Shown piece by piece: positions 1-7,390 of a stretch of 11,115 bases of DNA. How positions within the stretch are numbered: the stretch's first letter is position 1; each line of letters begins with the position of its first letter. The notes under the pieces were generated by a model. That model saw only the letters and a list, made by a program, of their open reading frames with translations. It was not told the origin of the DNA and ran no database searches. The position numbers and the translations under genes were made by a program. The stretch spans positions 3,153-14,267 of the forward strand of contig QZLH01002305.1 of the NCBI GenBank assembly GCA_003833135.1, read 5' to 3'. The DNA is from Oehlia diaphana (lineage: Eukaryota; Glomeromycota; Glomeromycetes; Glomerales; Glomeraceae).

Positions 1-43
1 GATAATAATAATTTTTTATATTACCTTATTTTTCTATTATACT

Positions 44-402
44 TTACTAAAAATGGCTAATTTTTTGAAATATTTTTATAGACCTAGATACAATAGCTTT
101 CAAAACAATTGTGCAATTATTTTGTAAAATTTTTAAAATATATCAAAATATTTTTAAGGTATTTTTGAAATTAAAATATCAAAATAATATCAAAGTTAAT
201 TAAATTATAATAATAAAATAATAATAAATATATTAAAATTTTATTATGATATTATTTTGAGATATTTTTATAGACCTAGATACAATATAATTACAAAATA
301 ATAACAAAAGTATAATAAAACCATTTTGATATATTAAATGTATTTTAGCAGTATTTTAAAATTATTACAAAATCGTTTCAAAAAATTAGGCATTTTTAGT
401 AA
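44..402. mobile_element. MITE-like element with 27-bp terminal inverted repeats
   Basis: The arms at 44-70 (TTACTAAAAATGGCTAATTT then TTTGAAA) and 376-402 are inverted repeats matching at 26 of 27 positions. TA dinucleotides at 45-46 and 400-401 would fit a Tc1/mariner-type TA target, but the family cannot be proven. The 359-bp interior is AT-rich, non-coding, and contains a 29-bp direct repeat. Confidence 0.7.
67..287. repeat. 29-bp direct repeat pair containing GACCTAGATACAAT
   Basis: Copies at 67-95 and 259-287 differ at one base (GAAAT versus GAGAT), 192 bp apart, in the same orientation inside the 44-402 element. Confidence 0.9.
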
Positions 403-932
403 GTATTCCTTACTTTTGAAATTGATTTTCTTTTTCTTTTCCTATTTATTATTTGTGATCATATAATTAAATTATTAATCTAAATATGACTATGATTAAA
501 ATTGCCTGCTAAAATTATAGAGTTTTAATATATCAAAATTGTCAAAACTATTTTAACATTTCAACAATAACCTTCCAATTTGTCAAAATGCTGAAATAAT
601 ATTTTGATATATCAAACTTAGACATAAATAAACTTGGACATAGATAACATGGACATTAAGATAAGCTGTATTTTTTTATAAATTTATTATAATTACTAAG
701 AAACATTTTTTAACAAAAAATGAATATTATAGTTTTCTTAAAATTGATGAAACTGGAATTTACAGAAAGCTGGATATGTAAAAGAAAGATTTTTTTAAAA
801 AAATAAAATGTTTTAAGAAACGTTTTTAACATTTCTTTTTTTCATTTTTTCATTTGTAGGAATACCGGACTTCTTAGTATTGGACAAAACTAAACTTAAG
901 ATGAAATAGCATCTGAAAAAAAAAATTTAAGT
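403..932. other. Gene-free AT-rich stretch with small repeats
   Basis: Includes a perfect 14-bp palindrome TTTGATATATCAAA (603-616) and a three-unit 16-bp array. The segment 860-936 is preceded by TTTCATTTGTAG and followed by GTAAG, so it resembles an exon. Its frame starting at 862 reads IPDFLVLDKTKLKMK before a TAG. No intact gene is present. Confidence 0.5.
614..662. repeat. Three-unit 16-bp tandem repeat
   Basis: Units AAACTTAGACATAAAT (614), AAACTTGGACATAGAT (630) and AACATGGACATTAAGAT (646). The last has one extra base. Confidence 0.75.
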
Positions 933-1290
933 GGTGGTAAGCTCATCTTTCTGTGATTAATATTGATGGAGTTACTACTTAAAAACTATTTAATATTTTT
1001 TAATTTTAGAAATTGATCTAGTGATTAGATTTCGATATATTTTATACCATTAGATTCGTCTTATCAAGATGAATTGAATGGTAATAAGATTGTCTCTCTA
1101 AGATCAATATTGGCAGAGTTATTACACAAAAACTTTTAATATTTTTTTAATTTCAGAAATTAATCTAGTAATTGGATTTCAATGTATTTTATACCATTAA
1201 AACATCTTATCAAGACAAATTGAATGATGATAAGATCATCTCTTTACGATTAATATTAGCAGAGTTACAATATAATAAAATTTTAAGTAT
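933..1290. repeat. 146-147 bp tandem repeat, about 2.4 copies
   Basis: Units begin at 933, 1080 and 1226; the last is partial. Shared blocks in order are GG-GGTAAG or GGTAATAAG, ATCAATATTGG-like with AGAGTTA, TTTTAATTTCAG, AAATTAATCTAG, TATTTTATACCATTA, and TCTTATCAAGA-GAATTGAAT. Each full unit contains a GT...AG segment of intron size (GTAAG at 937 to TTTTAG at 1009 in unit 1). No intact reading frame remains. Confidence 0.85.
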
Positions 1291-1358
1291 AATTTTGGCC
1301 AAAATTATGTTAATTTTTGGCCAGAATTATGATATGCTAATATAAAAAATTTTTTATA
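1291..1358. repeat. Palindromes and a GGCCA-AATTATG direct repeat
   Basis: AATTTTGGCCAAAATT (1291-1306) and TATAAAAAATTTTTTATA (1341-1358) are perfect palindromes. The motif TTTTGGCCARAATTATG occurs twice in direct order (1293 and 1316). Confidence 0.8.
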
Positions 1359-1366
1359 TAGTCACA

Positions 1367-1429
1367 TCTCTTTATAATCACCAAATATGAACTGTTCCAA
1401 ATGTGTGACTATAAAGAGAGTTAACTGTA
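1367..1429. mobile_element. Possible transposon terminus with inverted repeats
   Basis: TCTCTTTATAATCAC (1367-1381) and GTGACTATAAAGAGA (1405-1419) are inverted repeats with one mismatch. They are followed by GTTAACTG and TA (1428-1429). Read from the other strand the end would be CAGTTAACTCTC after TA, a form seen in pogo-like Tc1/mariner ends. No partner end was found, so it may be a fragment. Confidence 0.3.
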
Positions 1430-1430
1430 A

Positions 1431-2088
1431 TTCTTTTTTAAACAATAATTCACAAAACCTACCTAATTTCTAATATTTAGCTTTTGTTAATTGTCATTAT
1501 AAAATTATTTAATTAAATAAACAATTATAAAATATCATTTAGTTTTTCATAATGAGAAATTTTTCTTAAAAAAAAGAAAAATTTAGCACTAATTTTCTAT
1601 TTATTAATGAAATAAAATATAGATATGATAAATAAACATTTGAAATAAAGAAAAATTAAAACATAAAAATATAGAAATGATTAAATACGCTTGCAATAAA
1701 ATATTACTTTATGAGTTTTAAAATTTTTTGGTTAAAAAAGACACATATTTGATCGTACAAGAAAATAGCATCTAATTCTCCAAGAAAAATACATAAAAGG
1801 AATACATAAATTTGCATATCGCTACATAATTTTAATCATATAAAAAATAGTATCTGATTGTATAAATATGATACATTTGCATTTCTTCCCAAATATGGAA
1901 CTCAAGCTTAAAAAAATGTGAATGGAGGAAATATGAGACATTTAAAAAGGCAATATAGTGAAAAAGTATTATAATTTACTGTATATTATTTTTTTACTTT
2001 GCTTAGCAAGCTTTTCACTAATATTTAACTTTATTATTTTATCAAAATATGGAAAAATTTCTTTTAATAAGAGAACTTCTTAATATCG
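1431..2088. other. Gene-free AT-rich stretch
   Basis: Contains an 11-bp stem hairpin, AAATTTTTCTT (1557-1567) with AAGAAAAATTT (1574-1584). It also has a faint duplication around AAAATAGCATCTAATT (1763) and AAAATAGTATCTGATT (1846). No gene is visible. Confidence 0.55.
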
Positions 2089-2120
2089 TCAGAATTTTTA
2101 TAGCATTATTTATATAAGTA

Positions 2121-2273
2121 GAGCAAGATGAATAGATAGGTAATTTTGAAAAGAAGATGGAGAACTTTGAAAATATTTTGTAAAAAGTTTTAGAATGAGT
2201 CCTTTTAGAGAATGTTGAATAAATAAAGAAGTTTCAAAGTTTTGATACTGAAAAAAATTTGCTAAATGGGTAA
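2121..2273 (+). pseudogene. Possible decayed coding fragment, Glu/Lys-rich
   Basis: One frame reads EQDE-stop-IGNFEKKMENFENIL-stop-KVLE-stop-VLLENVE-stop-IKKFQSFDT. The internal stops are TAG, TAA, TGA and TAA, which could be CAG, CAA or CGA after C-to-T change. The E/K/L pattern is coiled-coil-like. The family is not recognised, and a chance frame in AT-rich DNA is a real alternative. Confidence 0.2.
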
Positions 2274-2757
2274 GGCAATAAACTATTTTTATGATAAATA
2301 TATAGATATGATAATATGCCTTTTTTTTTAGATTTTCTAGTATAGTGTAATCACTACTAGCAAAAGTTGATGTCTATTATAATATTATTACTTTCTGTAT
2401 AGTAATAACTAGTAGTTTTATACTATTTATTAGTATATGATTATATTCAAATATTTTGCTAGTATTTAAAACTTTATAAAAATGGAAACCTAATCTGACT
2501 AATTTCATAATGTAAATTTATTTATTTGTCAAACAAGTCTTGAAAACTAATTTTAAATATATTTTAGATCAAAATTATATTTAAAGATCTATGTTCACTT
2601 CAGAAATAGAAGCATTAATAATTAATATTGAAGCCTGGTATAAAAATGCAAATACAAATTTATAATCTTTGAAGCATGATAAATGTAAAGAATTTTGAAT
2701 TTAATCATTTAATTTGTTTAAGTATTTTTAAATATTAAATCAGAACTCATTACAAAT

Positions 2758-2949
2758 ATGTCTAGGTCAATTTCTGATATTTTTAAGAAATAATTTCAAA
2801 GATATAAGTTAGAACAGATTCATAATATAATGAAAATCTGTAAAAAATTTATTTGAAATGACAAATCAAAAATTAATATAATGGATAAGATTTAAGAAAT
2901 ATTAATTATAGAGAATGGTTAAATAAATCTAAAGAATTACAAGAATTAA
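2758..2949 (+). pseudogene. Possible decayed coding fragment, Lys/Ile-rich
   Basis: The frame from ATG at 2758 reads MSRSISDIFKK, a TAA, then FQRYKLEQIHNIMKICKKFI, a TGA, then NDKSKINIMDKI, another TAA, and EILIIENG before a further TAA. As at 2121, most of the stops could be CAA or CGA changed by C-to-T. No family is recognised. Confidence 0.2.
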
Positions 2950-4189
2950 TAAAATGAATATTAGAATTAATGTAAGTTAGGAACTGCATATTTTGCAAAA
3001 TTGCTAAGAAATTTTTTACTTTACTTATTAAGGCTATACAAACTTGATTTTATAATTTTCATAATATAAAAATTTCATTAATAACCTAGCAACCTAGCTT
3101 TTAATTTTTTTTCAAAAATTTTATATGTAAAATTTTTATTAATTTTTAAAAAATTCTCACTCAGCATAGTAATAATATAAAAAAATTTTTTTTTAAAACT
3201 TAATAAAACTAATTCAGCCAGGCTATAAAACTATTTTTACCACTTTATGTTACCTAACTAATAAGTAATTATAAGTTTAAAATTTGAAAATCACTAAAAT
3301 ATGATGCATATATAAAGAAGGAAAAATTGATAAATAAAGGATCATATATTTGTGAAATGCTTATGTCATTGATCAATATAGTGATACATGATTTGCCAGA
3401 AAAACTAATAGTATAAAATATATAATAAGCTTAACTCAAAAAGTTATATCATTATTATATCTATCTTTCACTATAATTAATAAATTTTTAAAAAATAAAG
3501 AGCGAAGAAGGAAGTTCAGTTCAGTTAGGACCTCAAACATTACTAAAACAACTCAGATTCTATGTAACTAAAATTTTAAAATGTGATATTTTGGTCAATA
3601 TTATACCTAAAAAGGTAAACTATATATCAAAATGTTTGTCTCTTTAAAATGAATCTAACAAGCCAAAGATCATTAAAATCCAATTATTAGATCCTGAGAT
3701 AGCAAATTCAAGTTTAAAATCTATATATAATTTTATACATTTGGAACAGAAATTAATTATAAGGTTTATACAAATTCAGATCTGAGTTTTTTTAGTAATA
3801 TTTGGGATCCTGTTCAGTTAATGCTATATAAAAAGGTTTTTATAAAATTGCCTGAAGAGCTGATTATATAATGATAGTTCAGTTAAAAAAAAAAACTGAA
3901 CTTGAACTTATATATCTTAAGGTTGGTAAATCTAATTTCAGTTTAGATAAGTAGGTTCATGATTACAAAAAATTAATCCATTTTTCTAAGAATTCTATAG
4001 ACATTATAAGAAATATAATAAAGCTTAAAAAAATATTTAACCAACCATCAAAAAGGCAGAATCTAACCATATTTATTATTAATATTGTAAGTATAAATAA
4101 ATTACTTCTATTTTATTTATATATTTATACATATGGGCTGATTTATTTACTCTGCATTAAAGAGTTATCAAATTGATTTTCACAATTTT

Positions 4190-4546
4190 CGTTACTTAAA
4201 ATTATTTTGTAATACCAAAAAATCATCTGATTGATGATTACTTGACTAAATAATAAGTTGAACAACAATTTACATTTACGAAACTTAAATTATTAAATGT
4301 AAAAGAGCTGTAAAAAAACCCATCTCACTAATAAAAAATCCATTTCTCATATATATGGAATTTTTAACATATATTTTTAAAAAGTAAGTATATTTTAATA
4401 AAATATAGAGTAAAATAAAAATTTATATAGTCTTAGTGCTATAAATATTTATAAAAATATAATAAAATTATTATATAAAGGATGGTATCAAGAGATACTT
4501 TCAAACAATAAAAATAATTTTTTTATATCAGAGTTTGTATTATCAT
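4190..4546. other. Gene-free AT-rich stretch
   Basis: Mostly A/T with short runs. I see no ORF, repeat array or inverted repeat that stands out. Confidence 0.55.
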
Positions 4547-4873
4547 CTTTAAACGCATATATATCAAGATTCACTGATCCATTTTTATAATTTTAGGCTT
4601 GTTGGAAAGCTCTTGTTCTGGACTTTATAGGCGAAAAAAGAGCTTGCCAATTGAATTATTAGATTCGGAGATATTTACATTTAAATTTTAAGTATAAACT
4701 TTTTAATATGCTTAAATGCAAATATCTTGGGATTCACTGATTCATTTTTTATAAATTTATGCTCTTTGGAAAGCCCTTGATCTGGTCTATATAAATGAAA
4801 AAAGAGCTTACTGATTGGATCATTGAATCTGGAGATATTTACGTTTAAAGTTGAGATACAAATTTTTAACATA
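4547..4873. repeat. 163-bp tandem duplication
   Basis: Units at about 4547-4710 and 4711-4873 share GATTCACTGAT (4568 and 4731), TTGGAAAGC-CTTG-TCTGG, GAAAAAAGAGCTT, GAGATATTTAC-TTTAAA and TTTTTAAYATAT in order. The first unit contains an 8-bp stem AAGCTCTT (4607-4614) with AAGAGCTT (4638-4645); the second keeps it with one mismatch. A more diverged relative may lie near 3680 (CCAATTATTAGATCC-GAGATA). Confidence 0.88.
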
Positions 4874-5350
4874 TATAGTAAGTGCTAAGAATTATATTAA
4901 TTTAAAAGAAATATTTACCAAATTATAGTATAATAATATTAAATAAATATTTATTAATACTCATCCCAATTTACTGTATATTATATAGTATTTTGTATAA
5001 TAAAAATGTAATAAAATCAATATTTTAATTAAAGGTAAACAAATCAGCCTATATGAAATTGTTCATATTCTGCTTTATTCATTTCTAGTGATGTTATAAA
5101 ACTTTATGCTATATAAAAAGAATTGGGTATTTACAAGTACTGTTTAATAGAGAAGACAACAATTCTATTGCATATAACTTTACCAAGTGTCATATATCTA
5201 CTTATTCATACTTTAGTAATATTGAAAATGGTTGTAATATGTACAATTTATAAAATATTATATAGTCCTAACTTTAAGAATAATGAGCATAGTTCTAGTA
5301 AAATAGTAATCTAATAGAGCAGTATGTTCTCAAAGTCATTTTAAGTATAG
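4874..5350. other. Gene-free AT-rich stretch
   Basis: The only open frame (5123-5314, plus) has no ATG at its start, has ordinary AT-rich composition and resembles no protein. No repeat stands out. Confidence 0.5.
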
Positions 5351-5668
5351 CAGTAATGGTAAATAACTAGGTTATTTGCCCATTTTAAGATAACCCCTAA
5401 ATGACTTTTGAATGTTCTGATCATTTGGATCATTTGTCATTTGAGTCATTTAAATTAATGCGTTATAATTCAGGCCAAGTTAATGATGCTGGTCAGAATT
5501 ATGAATTTATAATATCACATGAAAATTTTATCCATGAAATAGTGTAACTATATGAATATTTCTGGCCAGAATTATGATGTAATTTTAAATGATTAGGATT
5601 TAAAGTTAAAATGACCCAAATGACACATAACCAGTTATTTGAGTTATTTGAGATTATTTGGATTACTG
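5351..5668. mobile_element. Older imperfect palindromic MITE-like element
   Basis: Left arm and reverse-complemented right arm share blocks in the same order: CAGTAAT at the tip, AAATAACT-GGTTAT, a CATTTG/GTCATTT block, then an ATAATTC-GGCCA block. The arms hold short 9-bp repeats in opposite orientation, GATCATTTG-type at 5419-5451 and GTTATTTGA-type at 5632-5660. A local hairpin lies at 5358-5380. No target duplication could be found. The right tip overlaps the target duplication of the outer hAT-type element, so any original right flank continues at 7399. Confidence 0.45.
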
Positions 5669-5724
5669 GTAGGGATGGCAACTAGAGTTCTGAATGGGTC
5701 AGGTCAGGTCAGGTTAATTGATAA

Positions 5725-5755
5725 ACCTGACCTGAAATTTTTTTTCAGGTCAGGT
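5725..5755. repeat. Perfect 13-bp hairpin in MITE 1 left end
   Basis: ACCTGACCTGAAA (5725-5737) and its reverse complement (5743-5755) enclose a 5-T loop. It is made from oppositely oriented GGTCA pentamers. Smaller relatives are an 8-bp stem at 5804-5820 and a 9-bp stem at 6291-6316 near the right end. Confidence 0.9.
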
Positions 5756-5837
5756 CAGATCAGGTTATATCAAGTTGTCTGTTTGACCTGACCTGACCTG
5801 AAACCTGAAAAATTTTCAGGACTATTTTTATTAAAGT

Positions 5838-6078
5838 ATTGAAAAAAAACAGTACAAAACTTTTTATTTAATATAATATTATGAAAAAAAATGTTTTTGC
5901 AACATTTTTTTATTGAAATATTGAAAAAAAATATTGCAAAATGTTTTTTTTTAATATAACATTATGAAAAAATTGTTTTCATAATGTTATTATTGAAATA
6001 TCAAAAAAAAAATGTTACAAAACATTTTTTTAATATAATATTATAAAAAAACGTTTTCGCAATATTTTTTCTCAAAAT
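5838..6078. repeat. Three degenerate 80-bp tandem units in MITE 1 core
   Basis: Units start at about 5838, 5920 and 6000. Each has the order ATTGAAAAAA, an AAAACATTTT-like block, TTTAATATAATATTATGAAA, and a GTTTTCGCAA-like block. The units differ by many substitutions and small indels. Confidence 0.75.
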
Positions 6079-6108
6079 ATTGCGATTTAACATTTTTATA
6101 TTAAAATC

Positions 6109-6213
6109 ATATAAAAAAGTAAATCCCAATACTGCAATTCACTTTTTTTATATAGAATTAATATAAAAAAGTAAATCGCAATACTGCAACTCACTTTTAT
6201 TATATAGTAGAAT
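6109..6213. repeat. Two 52-bp direct repeats in MITE 1 core
   Basis: ATATAAAAAAGTAAATC (starting at 6109 and 6161) is followed in both copies by CAATACTGCAA and CACTTTT. The copies are adjacent and differ at only a few positions. Confidence 0.85.
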
Positions 6214-6467
6214 CAATAGTTTCAGGTCAACAGATCAATCAGATCAGGTTATTCTTCATACCTGACCTAAATTTTTTTCAAAAATCTCATACCTGACCTG
6301 AATTTTAGGTCAGGTCAGGTCAGGTTACTTGAATTTGGCTGACCTGTTCAGAGCTCTAATGGCAACAGTTACAATCATTAATTGATTATGATCGGTCATG
6401 ATCATAATCAATATCAGTCGATCAAAGACCTCTGACTGACCATTTGATTGATCAGTCTGACTGACCA

Positions 6468-6500
6468 TTTAACTGACTGTTTAACTGACTGTTTAACTGA
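6468..6500. repeat. 12-bp tandem repeat in the outer element
   Basis: TTTAACTGACTG occurs at 6468-6479 and 6480-6491, with a third partial copy at 6492-6500. It belongs to the subterminal CTGACTG-rich region of the outer hAT-type element. Confidence 0.85.
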
Positions 6501-6695
6501 TCCTGAAAATGTTTGTGAAATGTCTTTTAATATAAAATTTAATAAAAAAATGTTTCGCAAACATTTTTAATTATTTTAATGAAAAACGTTGCGAAAATGT
6601 TTTTTATTAAGTATTCATAAAAAAAAACATTTCGCAAACATTTTAAGATTAGTTAAACGGTCAGTCAGACTGGTCGGTCAACGGTCGGTCAAACG

Positions 6696-7305
6696 TAGTG
6701 TTGTTATCAGCCCAGTTTGGTCTGACTTGAAGCTAAAGTCAAGCCGTGCTAATAAAAAGTTAAGTTGAACCAAGCCGAACCGAATCGACTTGAAAACTCA
6801 AGTCAAACTAAACTAAAATGCGTTGCGGCGGGCCAATGAGACCAATTGACGCTGTAATATCACGTGACATTACACAAAATTCCAAAAATGGATATTTTAT
6901 TATCCACGAAAATTGAAACTTTGAGTTATACAAAGTTCTAAAAATGGAAATTTTCATGCAGATCATTTAATTCTGGCTGGAATTAAAGGTCTATTAATTC
7001 GGCAGAAATATGTATATTACACGAAATTCCAAAAAAGGCAATTTTATTTTTACGAAAATTAAAATTTTGGGTTACATTATATTCCAAATAAGGAAATTTA
7101 TGTGTAGATCATTTAATTCTGGCTGAAATTAGGATTTATATCCCATCGGTCCCATCAGTCCGTTGCAACTCAAGTCGAACCAAGTCGCGACTTGAAATTA
7201 TCAAGTCGAACCAAACCGATTCAGCTTTAATCTAGAAGTCAAGCTGAATTGATCCCATCAGCCCGGTTCAGCCTGGTTCAGCTTGACTTGGACTTAACAA
7301 CACTA
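6696..7305. mobile_element. Nested hAT-type MITE 2, CpG-rich and probably young
   Basis: A 610-bp element with an 11-bp perfect TIR, TAGTGTTGTTA (6696-6706) and TAACAACACTA (7295-7305). It has a perfect 8-bp target duplication GTCAAACG (6688-6695 and 7306-7313). The subterminal regions carry repeated AAGTC/GACTT and GAACC/GGTTC motifs in both orientations. It has many intact CpGs (for example GTTGCGGCGGGCC near 6822 and AGTCGCGACTTG near 7183), unlike the surrounding DNA, which with the perfect target duplication suggests recent insertion. No ORF of useful length, so non-autonomous. It lies inside the outer element. Confidence 0.94.
6869..7131. repeat. Internal 117-bp direct duplication in MITE 2
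   Basis: Copies at 6869-6985 and 7016-7131 share, in the same order, ATTACAC-AAATTCCAAAAA, a TACGAAAATT-like block, GGGTTA or GAGTTA, and AGATCATTTAATTCTGGCTG. They differ by scattered substitutions and small gaps. The first copy includes the palindrome TTTAATTC-TGGCTG-GAATTAAA at 6966-6987. Confidence 0.85.
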
Positions 7306-7390
7306 GTCAAACGTTCAGTTAGTTGGTCAAAGGTTCTTGATCAGTTATGACTGACTGATAACTGACTATGACCAACCATTGCCATCCCTA

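Larger units (their letters stand above)
2089..4189. other. CpG desert: degenerate gene-free DNA
   Basis: Reading line by line, the only CpG between 2089 and 4189 is at 3503-3504. C and G are both present in reasonable amounts (TG, CA and GC steps are common), so low GC alone does not explain it. The stretch has no intact ORF but holds interrupted coding-like scraps. A small hairpin lies at 3877-3901 (GTTCAGTT with AACTGAAC). The pattern suggests long-term cytosine methylation and deamination of repeat-derived DNA. Confidence 0.7.
5683..6359. mobile_element. Nested hAT-type MITE 1 with GGTCA subterminal arrays
   Basis: A 677-bp element with a perfect 8-bp target duplication ATGGCAAC at 5675-5682 and 6360-6367. 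The left end reads TAGAGTTCTGAATGGGTCAG; the right end, reverse complemented, reads TAGAGCTCTGAACAGGTCAG, 17 of 20 matching. Both ends carry clusters of the pentamer GGTCA in both orientations (5697-5822 and 6222-6349), consistent with hAT subterminal transposase sites. The core is AT-rich and contains two short tandem arrays. There is no coding capacity, so it is non-autonomous. It landed at base 13 of the outer element, separating that element's TIR from its subterminal region. Confidence 0.93.
5670..7390. mobile_element. Outer hAT-type non-autonomous element carrying two nested insertions
   Basis: The ends are TAGGGATGGCAA (5670-5681) and its exact reverse complement TTGCCATCCCTA (7379-7390). 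The match continues less exactly inward with transitions only over the next 6 bases. The TIR resembles hAT ends such as that of Ac. The flanks ATTACTGG (5662-5669) and GTCACTGG (7391-7398) agree at 6 of 8 positions, and both differences are transitions, as expected of an aged 8-bp target duplication. Removing the two inner elements and one target copy each leaves 418 bp (5670-5682, 6368-6695, 7314-7390) with no transposase. Its subterminal DNA is rich in GGTCA/TGACC and CTGACTG motifs, which may have been transposase binding sites. It would have depended on a transposase encoded elsewhere. Confidence 0.85.

Noticed and set aside
3514..3907. GTTCAGTTCAGTT near 3514 and AACTGAAC-TTGAAC near 3894 as transposon ends
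   Set aside because: The match is short and gapped, no target duplication is visible, and the right copy is already paired in a local hairpin at 3877-3901.
4681..4872. 63-codon open frame on the minus strand
   Set aside because: It lies on the 163-bp tandem repeat, has no recognisable domain, and exists because that unit has few stops in this frame.
5123..5314. 63-codon open frame on the plus strand
   Set aside because: It begins at TTG, not ATG, and its Ile/Leu/Tyr-rich translation is what AT-rich DNA gives by chance.
5499..5681. 60-codon open frame on the minus strand
   Set aside because: It crosses the boundary between the 5351-5668 repeat and the outer hAT-type end, so it cannot be a conserved gene.
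5838..6078. CRISPR-like array in the 80-bp tandem units
   Set aside because: The repeats are contiguous and degenerate with no unique spacers, in a fungal-type MITE.
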